NCBI RefSeq assembly: GCF_036370855.1
Contig: NC_088099.1
Coordinates: 71,316,718 to 71,380,717 of the forward strand
Origin: Dromaius novaehollandiae
Taxonomy: Eukaryota > Chordata > Aves > Casuariiformes > Dromaiidae
DNA length: 64,000 nt
Direction: 5' to 3'
The notes beneath the pieces were generated by a model. That model searched no databases. It was not told the DNA's origin and saw nothing but the letters and a program-made list of their open reading frames with translations. The position numbers and the translations under genes are program-made. Each line of letters starts with the position of its first letter. The first letter of the stretch is position 1. Below are positions 20,800 through 33,244 of the stretch, in pieces.

Positions 20800-23700
20800 G
20801 AATAATCTTTCCAATGAATTTTATTTTTCAGACATCAAAAGAAAAGGAAGATAAAATTGATTAACAAAAGGAAGTTTTATGTTCAAAAGAAACAGTGAGA
20901 AGAACAGGAAGTCCCCATATGAATTCATCAGAACCAGAGAGGACTCAGTTGATTTGGAAAAGAAGAAATACTTCTTGTCGCAGGGATATCAGCCTTATTT
21001 TATCTGGTTTTATTTGTCAGTATCCTGGCACCTGCTATGCCACTCACCCACCATTATTAAACAGAGACAGTATAAACCCAAACCATATTGGCACTTCCAT
21101 TTACATTGCATTTTTCCCTGTGACCTAGAGCCTTGCTCAGCACTTCGGGAGCCTGTGTGGGCTCCAAAGCAATGCAACTTTGCTCTTCAGACGTGATACT
21201 AAAACTAATAAACTCAGCTGGCAGTTGGAAGTGGGGCATCTGTATGGCACAGCAGCAAGCCATATGTCCTAGCACTTCAGGTCAGCATTAACTCAAGGTC
21301 CTCATCCCCCAGCACAGTCTGATGTGCTTGTCCAGATTTCTAGGAGGTCTGGGAACATGTGAAAATACTCTGTAGGCTCACTTTGCCCTGAAGACTACGG
21401 GTTTTGCCCTTCTGCTTAACTTCTCAGATCTTCTTACTCAGAAGAGTTCTCAGCCAGCAAGCATTTTATTGCATTCCTTTACCTTGTCCTGAAAATCGTT
21501 TCATTTCCTAAATAATTGAAATCTATCAGTGATGCTGACACTTAGTTTGTTTCCTCTCTAAATCCTCAATAGGAAACTTTTGTCATGCCTATGAAGATTT
21601 ATGGAATAAAAATGGTCAAAATGTTCTACCAAACACATATTTGAAATCATTGTATCCAAAGTTATCAGGTGGAAAGCCCAGCTAACATAATTCAGTTCAT
21701 GAGCATTGAGCCAGTTTATGCTAGCAGAGAATTTGCTCCACAGTTTTTCTGGGGGAGGTATTTGTGTGGAGATCACAAGACATTCTGTCCTGGAATGTCT
21801 GGTACACAGGCAACTGAGAAGAACTGGGCAAAAGGAGGGGAGAAAGAATGTGAAAGAAAATGGAAAATAATAAAGCGCAACACAAAGATTCATGGCATAT
21901 CTGTTTTTAATTTTTCTTCTTAACAGATCTGGGTTTCTGGTAGGCTATTCTGGTTATGACTAAGCTAACTCTTTAGGGGCACTTCTGGTTTGCATGACCA
22001 GAAAAAGTTCAATGCTCATATATTAAGTACTGTTTTAGCTCTTAATGTTTACTTATTTGCAAAGCTGAGTGAAATTTTTCAGCTGCTTTTTTTTTTTTCA
22101 GCAATGAAGGCAGAGTTATACCAAAGCATTTTACAAAGTTGTGCTGATTTTGTTACATGCTTCACTTTGAAAAGATCCTTCTGAATTTCTGAAAGAATGA
22201 AATGCTTACTTTTGACATTTTTGTAAATGAAGCATTTCAATTATTTCATTTAAAATGACATTCCATTTTGAAATTTCCTTTCAATATTTTTGAGCAAAAC
22301 AGTTTTAAGAGGTTTGAACCCACATAAAATATTTTGAGTTGCATCATTTTTTGCAATGTTTCATGAAACTGTAAAAAAGAAAATCATTTTCCATCTGATC
22401 CAAAGCAAACCCTTGGTTTTTTTTTTTTTTGAACTGCCAATGAACCATTTTTTTGCTCTGCTCAACTTGCTGAAATTAAAGAAAGAATTATTAAAAAATG
22501 CTAAAGGATATGCTTTTTTCCCCAAATTTTCTCACACTTTTGGGGGTGGTTTCATGCTATGAATGACATTGAATTGATTGGTTCATAGTTCTTCTGTTAT
22601 TCACATGTCTCTAGTGTTGAAGAGCAAAACTGAGGGTCACTTCTGGTTCTGCACCTCATGACAGAGCAGCCAGGGCTTCGAAGATGATCTAGACTTTTTC
22701 CTACTTTGAGCTCCCTGAAAAGACCAAAGGCTCTTTTAAACTCAAAAAGACAATTTTTATAAAACAGGAATGAGAATGTTTAACCTTATACATAAAGAAA
22801 CATTTTCTCTCTGTGAAAGCAAAAAATGCAAGAAAAAAATTATGAACAGCTTCACCCCTTTCCCACTGTCGTGTTAGGTGGCTACTTGCTTCCAGGTCCA
22901 GTTTCAGTCAACTCAGTGACTGAGTTGCAGCAAACTCCACACACTCCTCTCTGATCCCTAGGAAGTTTTCTTCCTGTCACCAAGGGAGCCTGGCTGTGCA
23001 TATGTTCCCTGCCCCTTTCATTAGTCTCTCCATGAACAGCAGGCTCCCATCTTCTCGCTATGACTCCCATTCTCTTCTCCTCTCTCTGCTACACTCTGAA
23101 GCCTGGAAGCTCCTCCTCCCCACCTCTCCTCCTCCCACCAAGTCCCCAGGCATGCTCGTCTGCTCTTCAGGGAAAGGAGGAATCTCTGCTCCCTCCAAGG
23201 GGGTCCATCTGACCTAGTCACTCCCTTTTTAAAGGAACATGACATACAACGGAGAACAAAAAAATAAAACAGATGCTGTCCAAAATAAACCTATTTACAT
23301 GCCAGAAGAGAAAATCAGCACATCTCACAGGCTTGGTTCTCTCAAATCCCCATCACATGGATGTTTAGGCCCTCCAGCTGTTTGTTCTCTGTGTATGGAG
23401 CAATGAGATCATGTTCTGGTAACTTTTGCACAAACTGGCCATGATCCATGAGATTTTTTGATCCAAAGCTTTTACCCATTTCCAGATTGCAACTTACCCA
23501 CTCAGTTCATTTTACACGAGACACATCTGAAACAAAGGGAATAAATCCAAGATTGTTTCTCTCTCATGCTTATGAAACTAGCAGCCAATAGTAGTTAACA
23601 CTGTGGGCCTAAGGGCAAATTCTCAAGCTAGCACACAGGGACTTTGATGGTGATATTATATATTTTTTGTGTGCAATTGTCTCTTCCTTATCCACCATCC

Positions 23701-23944
23701 AAATGATGCTAATTTCTTCAGCTCAGGTAGCTAATCCAAATCTAATACCTCTGCAGTGCTCAGATAAAATCTGAGGATGCCTCTATGTCTCCACAGGCAG
23801 TGCATGACTCAGGCCAGTAATTTATGGCAGAATTAGTGAGGGAACAGGGTGAAGTTCAAAAACATTTTCAACATTTTTACTGCTGTATCTCACTGTCTTG
23901 CTATGTTCAGGTGTCTTATTTTCCTTCATAGAAGATTAATGGAA
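20800..23944. other. Gene desert, nothing recognised
   Basis: No gene or confident repeat. The stretch at 22.2-22.4 kb is rich in short inverted ATTTC/GAAAT motifs, for example GAAATGCTT and AAGCATTTC about 23 bases apart. Confidence 0.45.
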
Positions 23945-24840
23945 CTGACTGATGATGGTTTCATACGGTTTAAGGCCAGAAAGGATTATTAGATCATCTT
24001 AGCCTGACATCCTGTATATTACAGGCCATAAAAGGTATATGCACATGACACAATGCAGTGCCATACAGTGATACCAGTGCTACCTCTGAACAAATTAGCT
24101 CAGATACAGGAAGCAATAAAGCTGTATTAGCCTGGGAACAGTGCTGAAAGCAGTACAGCTAATGCAGTCCAGGCACAGCAGCTCCCACCTGCAGCTTCAT
24201 CATTTCCAGTATCCAAACTGTCACTAGCAGAAGGGTTCAGGTATCTCCAGCAAATTCTCGGTGCCATATGAACTATTTAGATTAAAACATTTCAGTGTTT
24301 AGGGACTCTAAGCTGCGTGTCACAGCAAAGATCAAGACCATGATCTGGCTAGAGGAGATCTCCTCACAAACACTGCTTGCGCTATTATCATTGAGGTTGA
24401 TTAACTCCCAGTATCTTCAAACCGATTATTTTGTCACAGTTTTCTAAAGCAGAACATCTCAGCCAGTAGGCACAGTTTTCCTTCTTTTTTTCCAGATATA
24501 TTACCTTCTAATGATCATATTAAATGAAATTTTATTGGGTGTGACACTTTAAACAGATTATTTGCATCATTCCTGATCATCTTCGTTACCTACCTCACCA
24601 AACTTTGCGTTATCTGCAGAACTTGTTAACAAAGATTTTGTATCATCTTCTAGGTAATTGGCAAATGTGTAAAATAATATGAATAAAAAGCAATCCCTGA
24701 AAGACTTCTTAGAAACAGTACTACCCATTCTGAGATCTTTTAGTGAGCTGATTCTAACCTGATCTCTGTAGTCTCTGTTAATTTTGAAGTGCCTTGCGCT
24801 CTTCAGAAATCCAAGTTTATTATGATAACACATGATTAGA
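23945..24840 (-). mobile_element. CR1-type LINE, 3' end and reverse transcriptase, antisense
   Basis: The lower end has GTTTAAGGCCAGAAAGGATT, then TTAGATCATCTTAGCCTGAC and CCTGTATATTACAGGCC, a signature of sauropsid CR1 3' regions in reverse orientation. Further up, the minus strand (24683-24570) reads LFYTFANYLEDDTKSLL followed by SADNAKFGEV. This aligns with the CR1 block LFNIFINDL...FADDTKLGGV that holds the catalytic Asp pair. The second catalytic Asp is Asn here and the frame is broken elsewhere, so the copy is inactive. Confidence 0.8.
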
Positions 24841-25707
24841 CTTGTAATTTTGATAAAAATGATTGTTTGGCAAACTGTTTTTTAATGCAACAATTCTTTC
24901 ACCCAAGCTTATTTACTAATAGAATCCTAAATTAAAAATCCATTAGTTCAACCAGAAACCAAGTTGGGTGAACCTTTTATGCTTTAAATATCAATGATAT
25001 CAATACAGGCAATTTTTCAATACCTTGAAATTTTCCCATTTTTTCATACACTTATAAAACTATAATACTGATTGCTTGGAGTTCTGTAATTAGTTTCTGT
25101 AAGGCCTGTAAAGTATTTACATAAAGTATGTCAGCTTGCACCTTTCCCATTTTAGTATATATATCATCACATGCCATCCTTTGAGGATGATTAACTCCCT
25201 TTCCCTGGTGCTATATTGAATGGTTTTGATATATACCACTTCATTAAAACTACAAGCCAAAACCATATATAGAACATACACATCTATTTACAGTTTGCAA
25301 TCTGGAATGAACATACATAAGCTTTTTTTTTTCTCCTTCCTCTGCTCTTAAAGGTTTTATTACTATGTATTGTTGTAGCCACCACTATTTAAGGATATAT
25401 TCAGTACAAGTTTTGCAGGGAAAGAGGATGTTTCTTACTAGATCAACAAGATGTAACCGGAAAAAGGCAGACAAGCTTTTGGACATACAATCGTTTCTTC
25501 AGGCTGTGTATGTTTCAACTTGTAGCTTATAATACTTTGTTATTTACTCACGTTTTGTATTAATATTTTATATTCTATTGTTTTCTATCACCTTTTAACT
25601 AGGACAGCTTCTTGCTCAGTATAATTTGCTTTATTTATGTGAATAATGCATTGTGGCTATTCAGGTTTTTATTTTTTGTCAATTTTCATATTTTTTCCAA
25701 TAGTTAC

Positions 25708-25757
25708 CAGTTTAAATGTATGCTATACCAACAACAGTTTTAATGTATGATATACCA
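25708..25757. repeat. Two-copy tandem repeat, 27-bp period
   Basis: Two 23-bp units (25708-25730 and 25735-25757) match at 21 positions, separated by ACAA. Confidence 0.9.
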
Positions 25758-25894
25758 AAACCTAGCCTCTGCCAAGTTCGTTATACATGTGTGTTGTTGT
25801 TTGCTGACATATTCTGTTTGCGTAAGGTAAATGCAATCAGATAATGATATCTATATCTAGGAAACCACTTGCTTTACGGTAGCAATTAACTCTT

Positions 25895-26090
25895 AGTTCA
25901 TTCGAATAAGATCAAAACCTGAGTTATCTTATTTGAGATCAGAAGTTTCTGCACAAAGAAATTACCATTTATTATTTTTAGAAATTCTGGAAAATTTTGT
26001 GATGCATGAGATGATGAGCAAATATATTCTGGGGTGAAGTCACCCCTATTAAAATCTTCTGTCTTGTCACACATTATGGGCAAATGTTAA
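25895..26090 (-). mobile_element. CR1-type LINE, endonuclease part, antisense
   Basis: Minus-strand translation includes EDFNRGDFTPEYI followed by FPEFLKIINGNFFVQKLL and ITQVLILF. This aligns with the CR1 apurinic-endonuclease segment GDFN...FLEFIxDNFLxQ...LDLVL. It lies in the same orientation and expected order 1 kb beyond the reverse transcriptase part at 23.9-24.8 kb. It is therefore probably the same old insertion, about 2.1 kb or longer. The DNA between (24.84-25.89 kb) is too diverged for me to assign. Confidence 0.72.
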
Positions 26091-26099
26091 AGAGCAGGA

Positions 26100-29000
26100 C
26101 AGACTGTTATCTAGTGTGATTAGGTTTTCTATTATGGATTCTACAAACGGGCTATTAGATTTTTTTGCTATGTAGATGTTTTGTCCATAACATTTGCCTC
26201 CCATTTTGAGTTATCAGAAACAAAGAATCTTTGATGTGAAGTCCGTGTCTGTACCCTTTTTCTCCATTTTAAATTATGGAAGAAGCTGGAACTCTGAAAG
26301 GCTATTTTAGTTGTAACAACCATCTTATCGTATTTCCAGTACCAAATGCAGAATATTTATTTTCATGCAAGAGCATGTCCAGCTGTTATTTTTATTATCG
26401 AGCCTCGTCTCACTAATATACAAATGGTTAAAAATGTGTTCCTTATCTGACCCCTTTTGCTTACATTATCATGTGGAGGATACCATAAAACTGGTTTAAA
26501 ACTTGAGTATGTCTACCAGAATTATCCTGTTACCACCCTGTGCCTTCACAGTTACATTAACAGCAACCTAATACCTTACCTAGAGATTATTCCTTCTCCT
26601 GCTGAGATGGTATCCATCAGAGTCGTGCAGTCTGCCTCTGTTCATAGTATGTGTGTATGCCACTGGGTACACACTCTTTCTCCTTCAGACTACTGCTAGA
26701 ATGATTTACAAAGAAAAGGAAGAAATACTGGTATAACAAGACCCTAAACTTTAGGAAATATAATTTTCAGGTTTCTGGAAAAAGGAGACAAGACCTACAG
26801 AATCGCTTCAAAAGACAAGAGAAAAGGAAGAAACTTAATCATATTGAACAATATACAATCTATTTTTTCCATCAAAATACATTTAATGCAGTTAATAGAA
26901 CTACAAGGGAACAATTAAGTACAAAAAAAGAAATAAAATTGAACTCAAGATTCATAACAGCATAAAAGCATGTATAATCACAAAGTAAAACAGCCTCATC
27001 ATTACAGAGCACATGTAAAAGCACACGTTAAAGCAGCTTCAAATTCATGAAGTTGCATATAAAATCTAGAAACAGGAAATAAAAAAAGATTTAGATTTTA
27101 GTGGGTGGACATGTGGTATGATCTTCTGCTGATTTCCTTCCACACAGAAGGAAAAAAAAAGAAGACAAAATGGCAGGAATAGGATACATATTATTTCTAT
27201 TCAGCTATGTAGTGGTACAGATATGTCTTATAAGCCCATGGGAGAAATGGGGTGAAATGCTGAAGTAAAAGCTTTGGTAATGGTAAAAGAGATTAAAAAT
27301 TCAGATCTTTATGGATAATTAGGTGGCGTACACAACTGAATTGCAGCCACAGCTGTCTGCGACATGTTAAGGGGGGATGCTAAACATCAGTGCATGTATT
27401 GAGTACCACCATCCTGGTTACTCTCATGAATAATAATAAAAAAAGCATGTTGGTTCTTACCTTCTTCCTCCATATTTGAGGTCTGCGTTCATATTCAGTG
27501 CAAGCTGCATCCTTTTGCAGTGCCACTATATTTACACTCTAATCTTATCTCTCACATTTGTGCCATCCTCCCAGGGGACAGTTATGGCCAGAATCTTGCA
27601 CTAAGTGAGTGTAACAGCTGTGCAGACCTACCATTTCTTTTAGCATCTGAAAAAGGCAGGGCATAGGGAACGGGGTGGATTGTGTGTACCTCACTGCTAG
27701 TAAACACTGCTATCACCAGCCTCACCCTCCTCAAGAGCAGAGCAGCTGCCTCAATTCTGAATACTTTGTGATGCCACTCTAAATTCCTATGGTTGCAGGG
27801 TAGTTTTTCTTCTTCCCCAGGACTGAGATGCAGTTGTAGGCCACAGTGTAGCTCCGAACAAGTAACCTTTACATTCTTTTTCTTCTGCAAACAATCAACA
27901 GAAATCTAAACATGTGCATAACAGAATACAGTAAGAACAGAGCTCTAAATTTAGAAGTCATGCATTTGGGATTTCAAAGCTGCTTCAAGTGCTGTTAGTA
28001 CTTTTGGCAGCCCAGATTTATGTTAATTACATGAGGGTTTCTGGAGATGTCTCTTAGTGTCTGGACATTTTTGCATGTACTCGGTCTGTCTTGGTTTCCT
28101 GCATGCCACAGTTTTCAGCCGAATGTCAAATTTTAGTTGCAGTGCTGAAATCATACTTCCACATAAATTCTAAAGGGCCGGAGAGAGTTGTATTTCATAG
28201 CTTAGGTTTCTGCAGCAGTATGGACTTGCTATTACAAACCTTGTAACATGTGACTGCTGCTGAAGGAAGAGGCACAGCTGGCAGCTGCGTGGATGAGCAA
28301 GCACATTGAATGAGGACATTTTTCAAGCACTGGTTGGGGAGAGAGAAAAATATGCAAATAATTTCTTTGGTGGTGTTTATTTATTTATTTTGGAGCTTAC
28401 TCCATTGTTTATCATCATGATAGTTTTTGACAGATCATGTGTTGTGGTTACTTTGTATTTCAAAGGAGGGTGTTCTGATATAAGGGATGCTGCCCGTCCT
28501 ACTTATTAATTGCAAGGGGTTATAAACTTCCATAACTGCACAGTTTATTATATCATGTTACGCCTTGTCTAGGAGGAATATATTCACCCCGAAAAGATGG
28601 ATGACAATAGACAATAACATACCAACATTTGTGACAGACAGAGTGTCTTTGCCAGGAAATGTGATGACCAAGCTGGGCAGATCATTTGGACTGTGTTATC
28701 TAAGAGCCTCCTGGTTATTCAATGAATACGCTTCACTAAGGATTTGTAAATGTCCATCCAGCGCAGTCATCCCAGTCTAATACCAGATGTGGTAAATGAA
28801 AAGCCCATCCCACTTTTCTACAACACTTGTTCTTCTTGATGCTGATGTTTTACGTCTTTCAATCATGTGTGGGATCAAGGATAACCAATCAAAGAGAGGT
28901 AATACATTTGCTTCAATTACAACATCATGCTTGTCATATCCAAACCTTGTATCAAACCTTGCATATATTCATGGAAGTTTCTGCTTCCAGGCAAACTTAA

Positions 29001-31090
29001 CAGGAAGAGCTCATGGATCCCAGACTTTATCACAGTAGCATTTCCTTAAGGCCTGTAGTGACAGCAGAATCTATCCTTGGCTACACAGCAAAACCTGCCC
29101 CAGACCTGGGCAGGGTGCAGGGTGGTGAAACAGCACTGCAATATTCCACGTTCAAACAGTGAGGACATTAGTGTCCTGTTAGCACAGTTTGGTTCAAAAT
29201 AACAACAACACAAACAACAATACAACAATAATAAAATGAATCAAGACAGGAAGGTGAAAAACCCTTCTCTAGCAAGAGCTCAGAGATTCTCAATGGTTAT
29301 TGAGAAAACTGAATTTTGCTCCCCTACAATGCGATGCTAGGACTAGGATGAGGGGGAATATTCCTGAAATGAGAGTGGGAAATGACATAATTAAACAAAG
29401 AGCTAGGGGGAGAGTCCTGGAGAACTGCACTTTTTTTCTTTTGCTCTTGCCCAAGCTTGTTCCTTTGGGCAAATTGCTGCTATGGAAGGGGATGTCCTCC
29501 TTCCAGCCCTCAGCAGTACAGGCTCCTCATGGGCAGAGTGGACAGCATGCCCAGGAGTATTTGCTGCCTTCAGGAATTGCTTGCTTTGCCAGTTGACCAT
29601 GATACATTGCAGGGAAGTCATATCATATCTATATAAAGTATTGCTCTACTGATGACATACCTTCTGCAAATTTAACCTGGCAAAACTTTTCTGGCTGCAA
29701 AAGCTGCTGTCTGTGTCTGTCTCTGGCAGCTGACCGAAATATTCTCTTTGCTCTTTAATAATAATACCTGGGGTATTGGAAGCAGTTCTGAAAGAACCAG
29801 CACTAGTAACCCCAGCAAGATGCCCTAAGCACAGTGCATTCATGACCTGATGTTGCCCTTCCATCAGTTCATGCGCATACCTGGAAAGGGGCATGTTTTC
29901 CAGCAGGGAAACTCCCCTCTGCCTAGCCCTTCAGGTCCCACTTCTCTGAGGCAGCAAAGGAAATCACTTCTGAGGGATAATACATTACCATGTGTTTTTA
30001 ACCTGGAACAGATCTAGAGCTGCTAATAGGCATGTTATGAAACTCGTGTGTGTAAGCGGTTCTCTGGACATTATTCGTGCAAACACAGCCCTAGCCTGAT
30101 ACTTTGGTTATGAGCCTTCAGTTCTTGGGCTATGGCTTGCAAGAACACATTTGTAGAGGCAGCCGAGGGTGTTAAACCCATGCTCCTTCGTTCGTGCTGC
30201 CCCCTGCAGTATGCACTTTTGCCCTCATGGTGCCAGGGCACTCATACAGTTGGGCTGCACCCCTTCCTTCAGCTCGCTTCCGTTCCCACCGGGCCTGTGT
30301 TCATTCCCTGCTTGTCTGTAGGGACTCCAGAATACAGTCTGTAGGCTTGTGATAGCATCACATATATTTATTTATATGCAAAACTCTTTATAAGAAGGAG
30401 GATTAAGGGCCAGATCCTTAGCTTCTATTAAAAGTGTGCCCATAGAATCCACATGCCACCCAACATTGCATTTTTTTAAAAAACATATTTCTGCACTTTT
30501 ACAAATAATTAGAGTATCTGGGAATTAACATATATAAGGCTCCAAGCTCACTCTGTCTCTGCACATAATTCTTAATAACTCAATCTCCCTACACATGTCT
30601 CAGACTGGCCCCGCCCCATCTTCATTCTGCAAAAATATGTACAAAGGTCAAAATAACAAATTGCTAGGAGATTCTTGGAAATAGAATATTTATATAGGAA
30701 ATGGGGTTTTATAATCTGTGTTTGCCACGTTCCCTGTAAGGGCAGAAGGGTTTATAATGGCAAAAGCAGGAGTTAGTAGAGTCTTACCATGTCACCTGTT
30801 TCTAATCTGGAGACAAATGGGGTGAAAATAAAGCAGTCACATAGAAATTGCAGTATAGAAATTACAGGAGAATTGTATTGCAGCTAAATAAATTGGGCAG
30901 GATGACCACACTGTCTTTGCTATGTTTTATCTCACTGCCTGTGGTGCAGGTAGAGTACCCCTTTGGCTAACGTGTCCTGTCAAACCATGGTCAGGCCTCA
31001 ATCAGCTGATACAACAAATGGTGAACTACGTCTCTCAGCTTAGAGGCTGCCAGGGCTGATACTTCAGCGGAAATGACTGAAAATCTCTGT
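26100..31090. other. Gene desert, nothing recognised
   Basis: No gene. Open frames up to about 100 codons (for example 27582-27890 minus) lack recognisable domains or splice context. The sequence AGGGCCAGATCCTTAGC at about 30407 resembles a piece of a widespread sauropsid interspersed repeat but is too short to call. Confidence 0.45.
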
Positions 31091-31091
31091 C

Positions 31092-31221
31092 GTGAGTGGA
31101 GGAAGCTAGTGTTGGGGTAAAAGGGCAGGAAACGATTGGTGTGAAACTCTGTAATTCTTTTTCCTCCCAACAATAATTTCCTGCACTTTTACCCCGACAC
31201 TAGCTTCCTCCAGTCGCTCAC
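31092..31221. repeat. Long near-perfect inverted repeat (hairpin)
   Basis: Arm one at 31092-31132 (41 bases) is the reverse complement of arm two at 31177-31221 (45 bases). The differences are one 4-base insertion and two mismatches. The loop is 31133-31176. A further ATCTCTGTC / GACAGAGAT pair (31083-31091 and about 31251-31259) extends the symmetry outside an unmatched stretch of about 30 bases. The arms are much less diverged from each other than nearby CR1 copies are from their family. It may be the remains of a foldback element or MITE, a small-RNA hairpin, or a local inverted duplication. Confidence 0.93.
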
Positions 31222-31474
31222 TATATACCTCATCCATCATTTTGTAACCTGACAGAGATCGTCACCTTTTTTCTATATAAAGCTACAACAAAGGTAAAGC
31301 TTAACAAAGTCCAGTTAGTACCTCAAACCATCTGAACAATATGCTGAACCCTCCCCCCAACACCATTTATCATTTGTTAGGTGTTTTCCTGTGCAGATTT
31401 ATTCAAAATAAACAAGGCATATCTCAAGTACCTTCTTGGAAAAAGTAAATACTGAATAAATTTACCCTTAAAAG

Positions 31475-31560
31475 GAATTTTTATTTTTTTATATATACAT
31501 ATATATATTTATTTATTTTATATATTTTATATATAATATTTATTATGTATTCAAATATTT
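31475..31560. repeat. AT-rich low-complexity tract (TATA/TTTA)
   Basis: Alternating TA, ATTT and TATT units, including ATATATATATTTATTTATTT. Confidence 0.85.
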
Positions 31561-31619
31561 TAAAAGAAAGAATATCATCAAAGAAAAGCCTTTTAATTAT
31601 ATATTAATATATTAATCAT

Positions 31620-33240
31620 TTTATCATACAGTAATTCTAATTCTCACAGTAAAATTACTTTGTGAACATTCTTGCATTGCTAGTACACAATGGTAAGCCT
31701 CCAAGTGACCTCAGATTAGTTTATGAGAATGGAATAACTTAGTATGAGTAACATTCTAGGTTCTTAAGGCCTAGTATTAACAAAATCTAATGTTACATAC
31801 TTCAGTCAGTTTCATCCCTCTCTGATATCCATGGATGAAGAGTAAGCCAAAAAATCTGTATTCCATACCCTTGTCAAATAAACCGTGCTATTAATCTTAT
31901 CATAAAGGAATAGAACTTTTTTTTTTTGGTAGAGCTCTGGAAGGAGAAAAGAGAGAGGAAATAAAAGAAGATGAAAGTAAAAAAAAATTGCACAGAAACA
32001 AATATATGAATGTTTCAACTATTTTTTAGAAAGCACTTGCATAAAAATATTATATTGTCTTCATTTTTGAAGCTTTTTTGCAGTCCTAGAGTATACTGGG
32101 ATACGTTTTAACCAAGTATTGTCTGTCAATATTTGTGGTTTAATGTCCAGCCCCAGAAAAGTATGTTTTTTCTCATTATAAGATCTATATTAATAGCACT
32201 GGGGTGGCCAGCACAATATTGTTTTTCCTCATACCTGTGTTTAATGATATCTGATTTCAGCCTTGGTGTTGTACTCAAAATACTCAGAGGAGTTCTCCAG
32301 TTTGACCCACAAAGAGACCTTGGTGTCCAAGTCCAACATTTAGGTGTCACAATTCTCTAAAATTCCTGCTTAGCTGTTGCCCTGGCAAATTTACCAGAAA
32401 ATGTGTAAATTTCAATTTAACCTATTCAGTCAAACTGGCACACAAAAACTGAATGCTGAAAGTGTAGGGCAGAATTAATGTCTCAAAGCATTTTCTTATG
32501 TGTCTGATGCTTTCAATATCTTTTATGTATTCACTTCTAGTTGAAATTTCTTAGTGTTTTTTGGCCTGAAGATAACTTTGCACAAAGCTGTATAAAGTTT
32601 GAGGAAAGCCATTCAGGTCTATGTGTGTTGCAGATCAGAGAAAATAAGTTTTCAATCCATTCTCTTGTCAACAAATGTGCCTATGAAATCTATGGGGTCG
32701 GAAAGTGACTTTTAATATGGAAATAGTTCTAACTAAAGTGTAATGCAGAGACTTGTTCTAGATAAGCTTTTTGATTTGACCAAGCTGAGAGTGCTTAAAA
32801 ATCTTGTACTAACCATGCACATTATTTCTTCCTATAATCTGCCACTTTTTCATTTTAAGAACACTGGGTTCTGTGGGCACACTTTTGACTGGTCCTAGTG
32901 AGTTCAAATTTTCCTCAGTAAAACTTTGTAGCCTGTCCAATTAATAAATACCACTACTCTGAATTTATAGCTCAGTTGACTGAGAGTCATTTAGGTCAAA
33001 CTAACCAATCACTTACAATCACACAAAAAGAATTGCAATATAGAAACAATCCTCTTTGGCTACAAAAATATTGCACAGAGTCATACTCAGCTGATTGCAT
33101 AATGTTTCCAAGTCTTTTCCAAGCTATTGCTTTTCTATCTGGGAAATTTTACCTATGTTTCTTGCTCCTTTACATTTACGCTTTATATTTGATCACATAG
33201 AAAGTGGGCTTTGCTCACGCTCAGTTTACCGAGCCAGCCA
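31620..33240. other. Gene desert, nothing recognised
   Basis: No gene. The plus frame at 32133-32360 contains a DPQRDLGVQ string faintly like CR1 (RDLGV), too weak to call. Confidence 0.4.
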
Positions 33241-33244
33241 TATT

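Noticed and set aside
20509..20814. 101-codon minus frame made of Ser, Phe and Leu
   Set aside because: Translation of the polypurine/polypyrimidine tract; low complexity.
25436..25510. GACAAGCTTTTGGACATACA and TTTCTTCAGGCTG, similar to a common turtle/crocodile repeat end
   Set aside because: Similarity limited to two short blocks recalled from memory; family cannot be named.
32133..32360. Plus frame with DPQRDLGVQ, possible CR1 relic
   Set aside because: Only a five-residue similarity; flanking sequence does not follow CR1 order.
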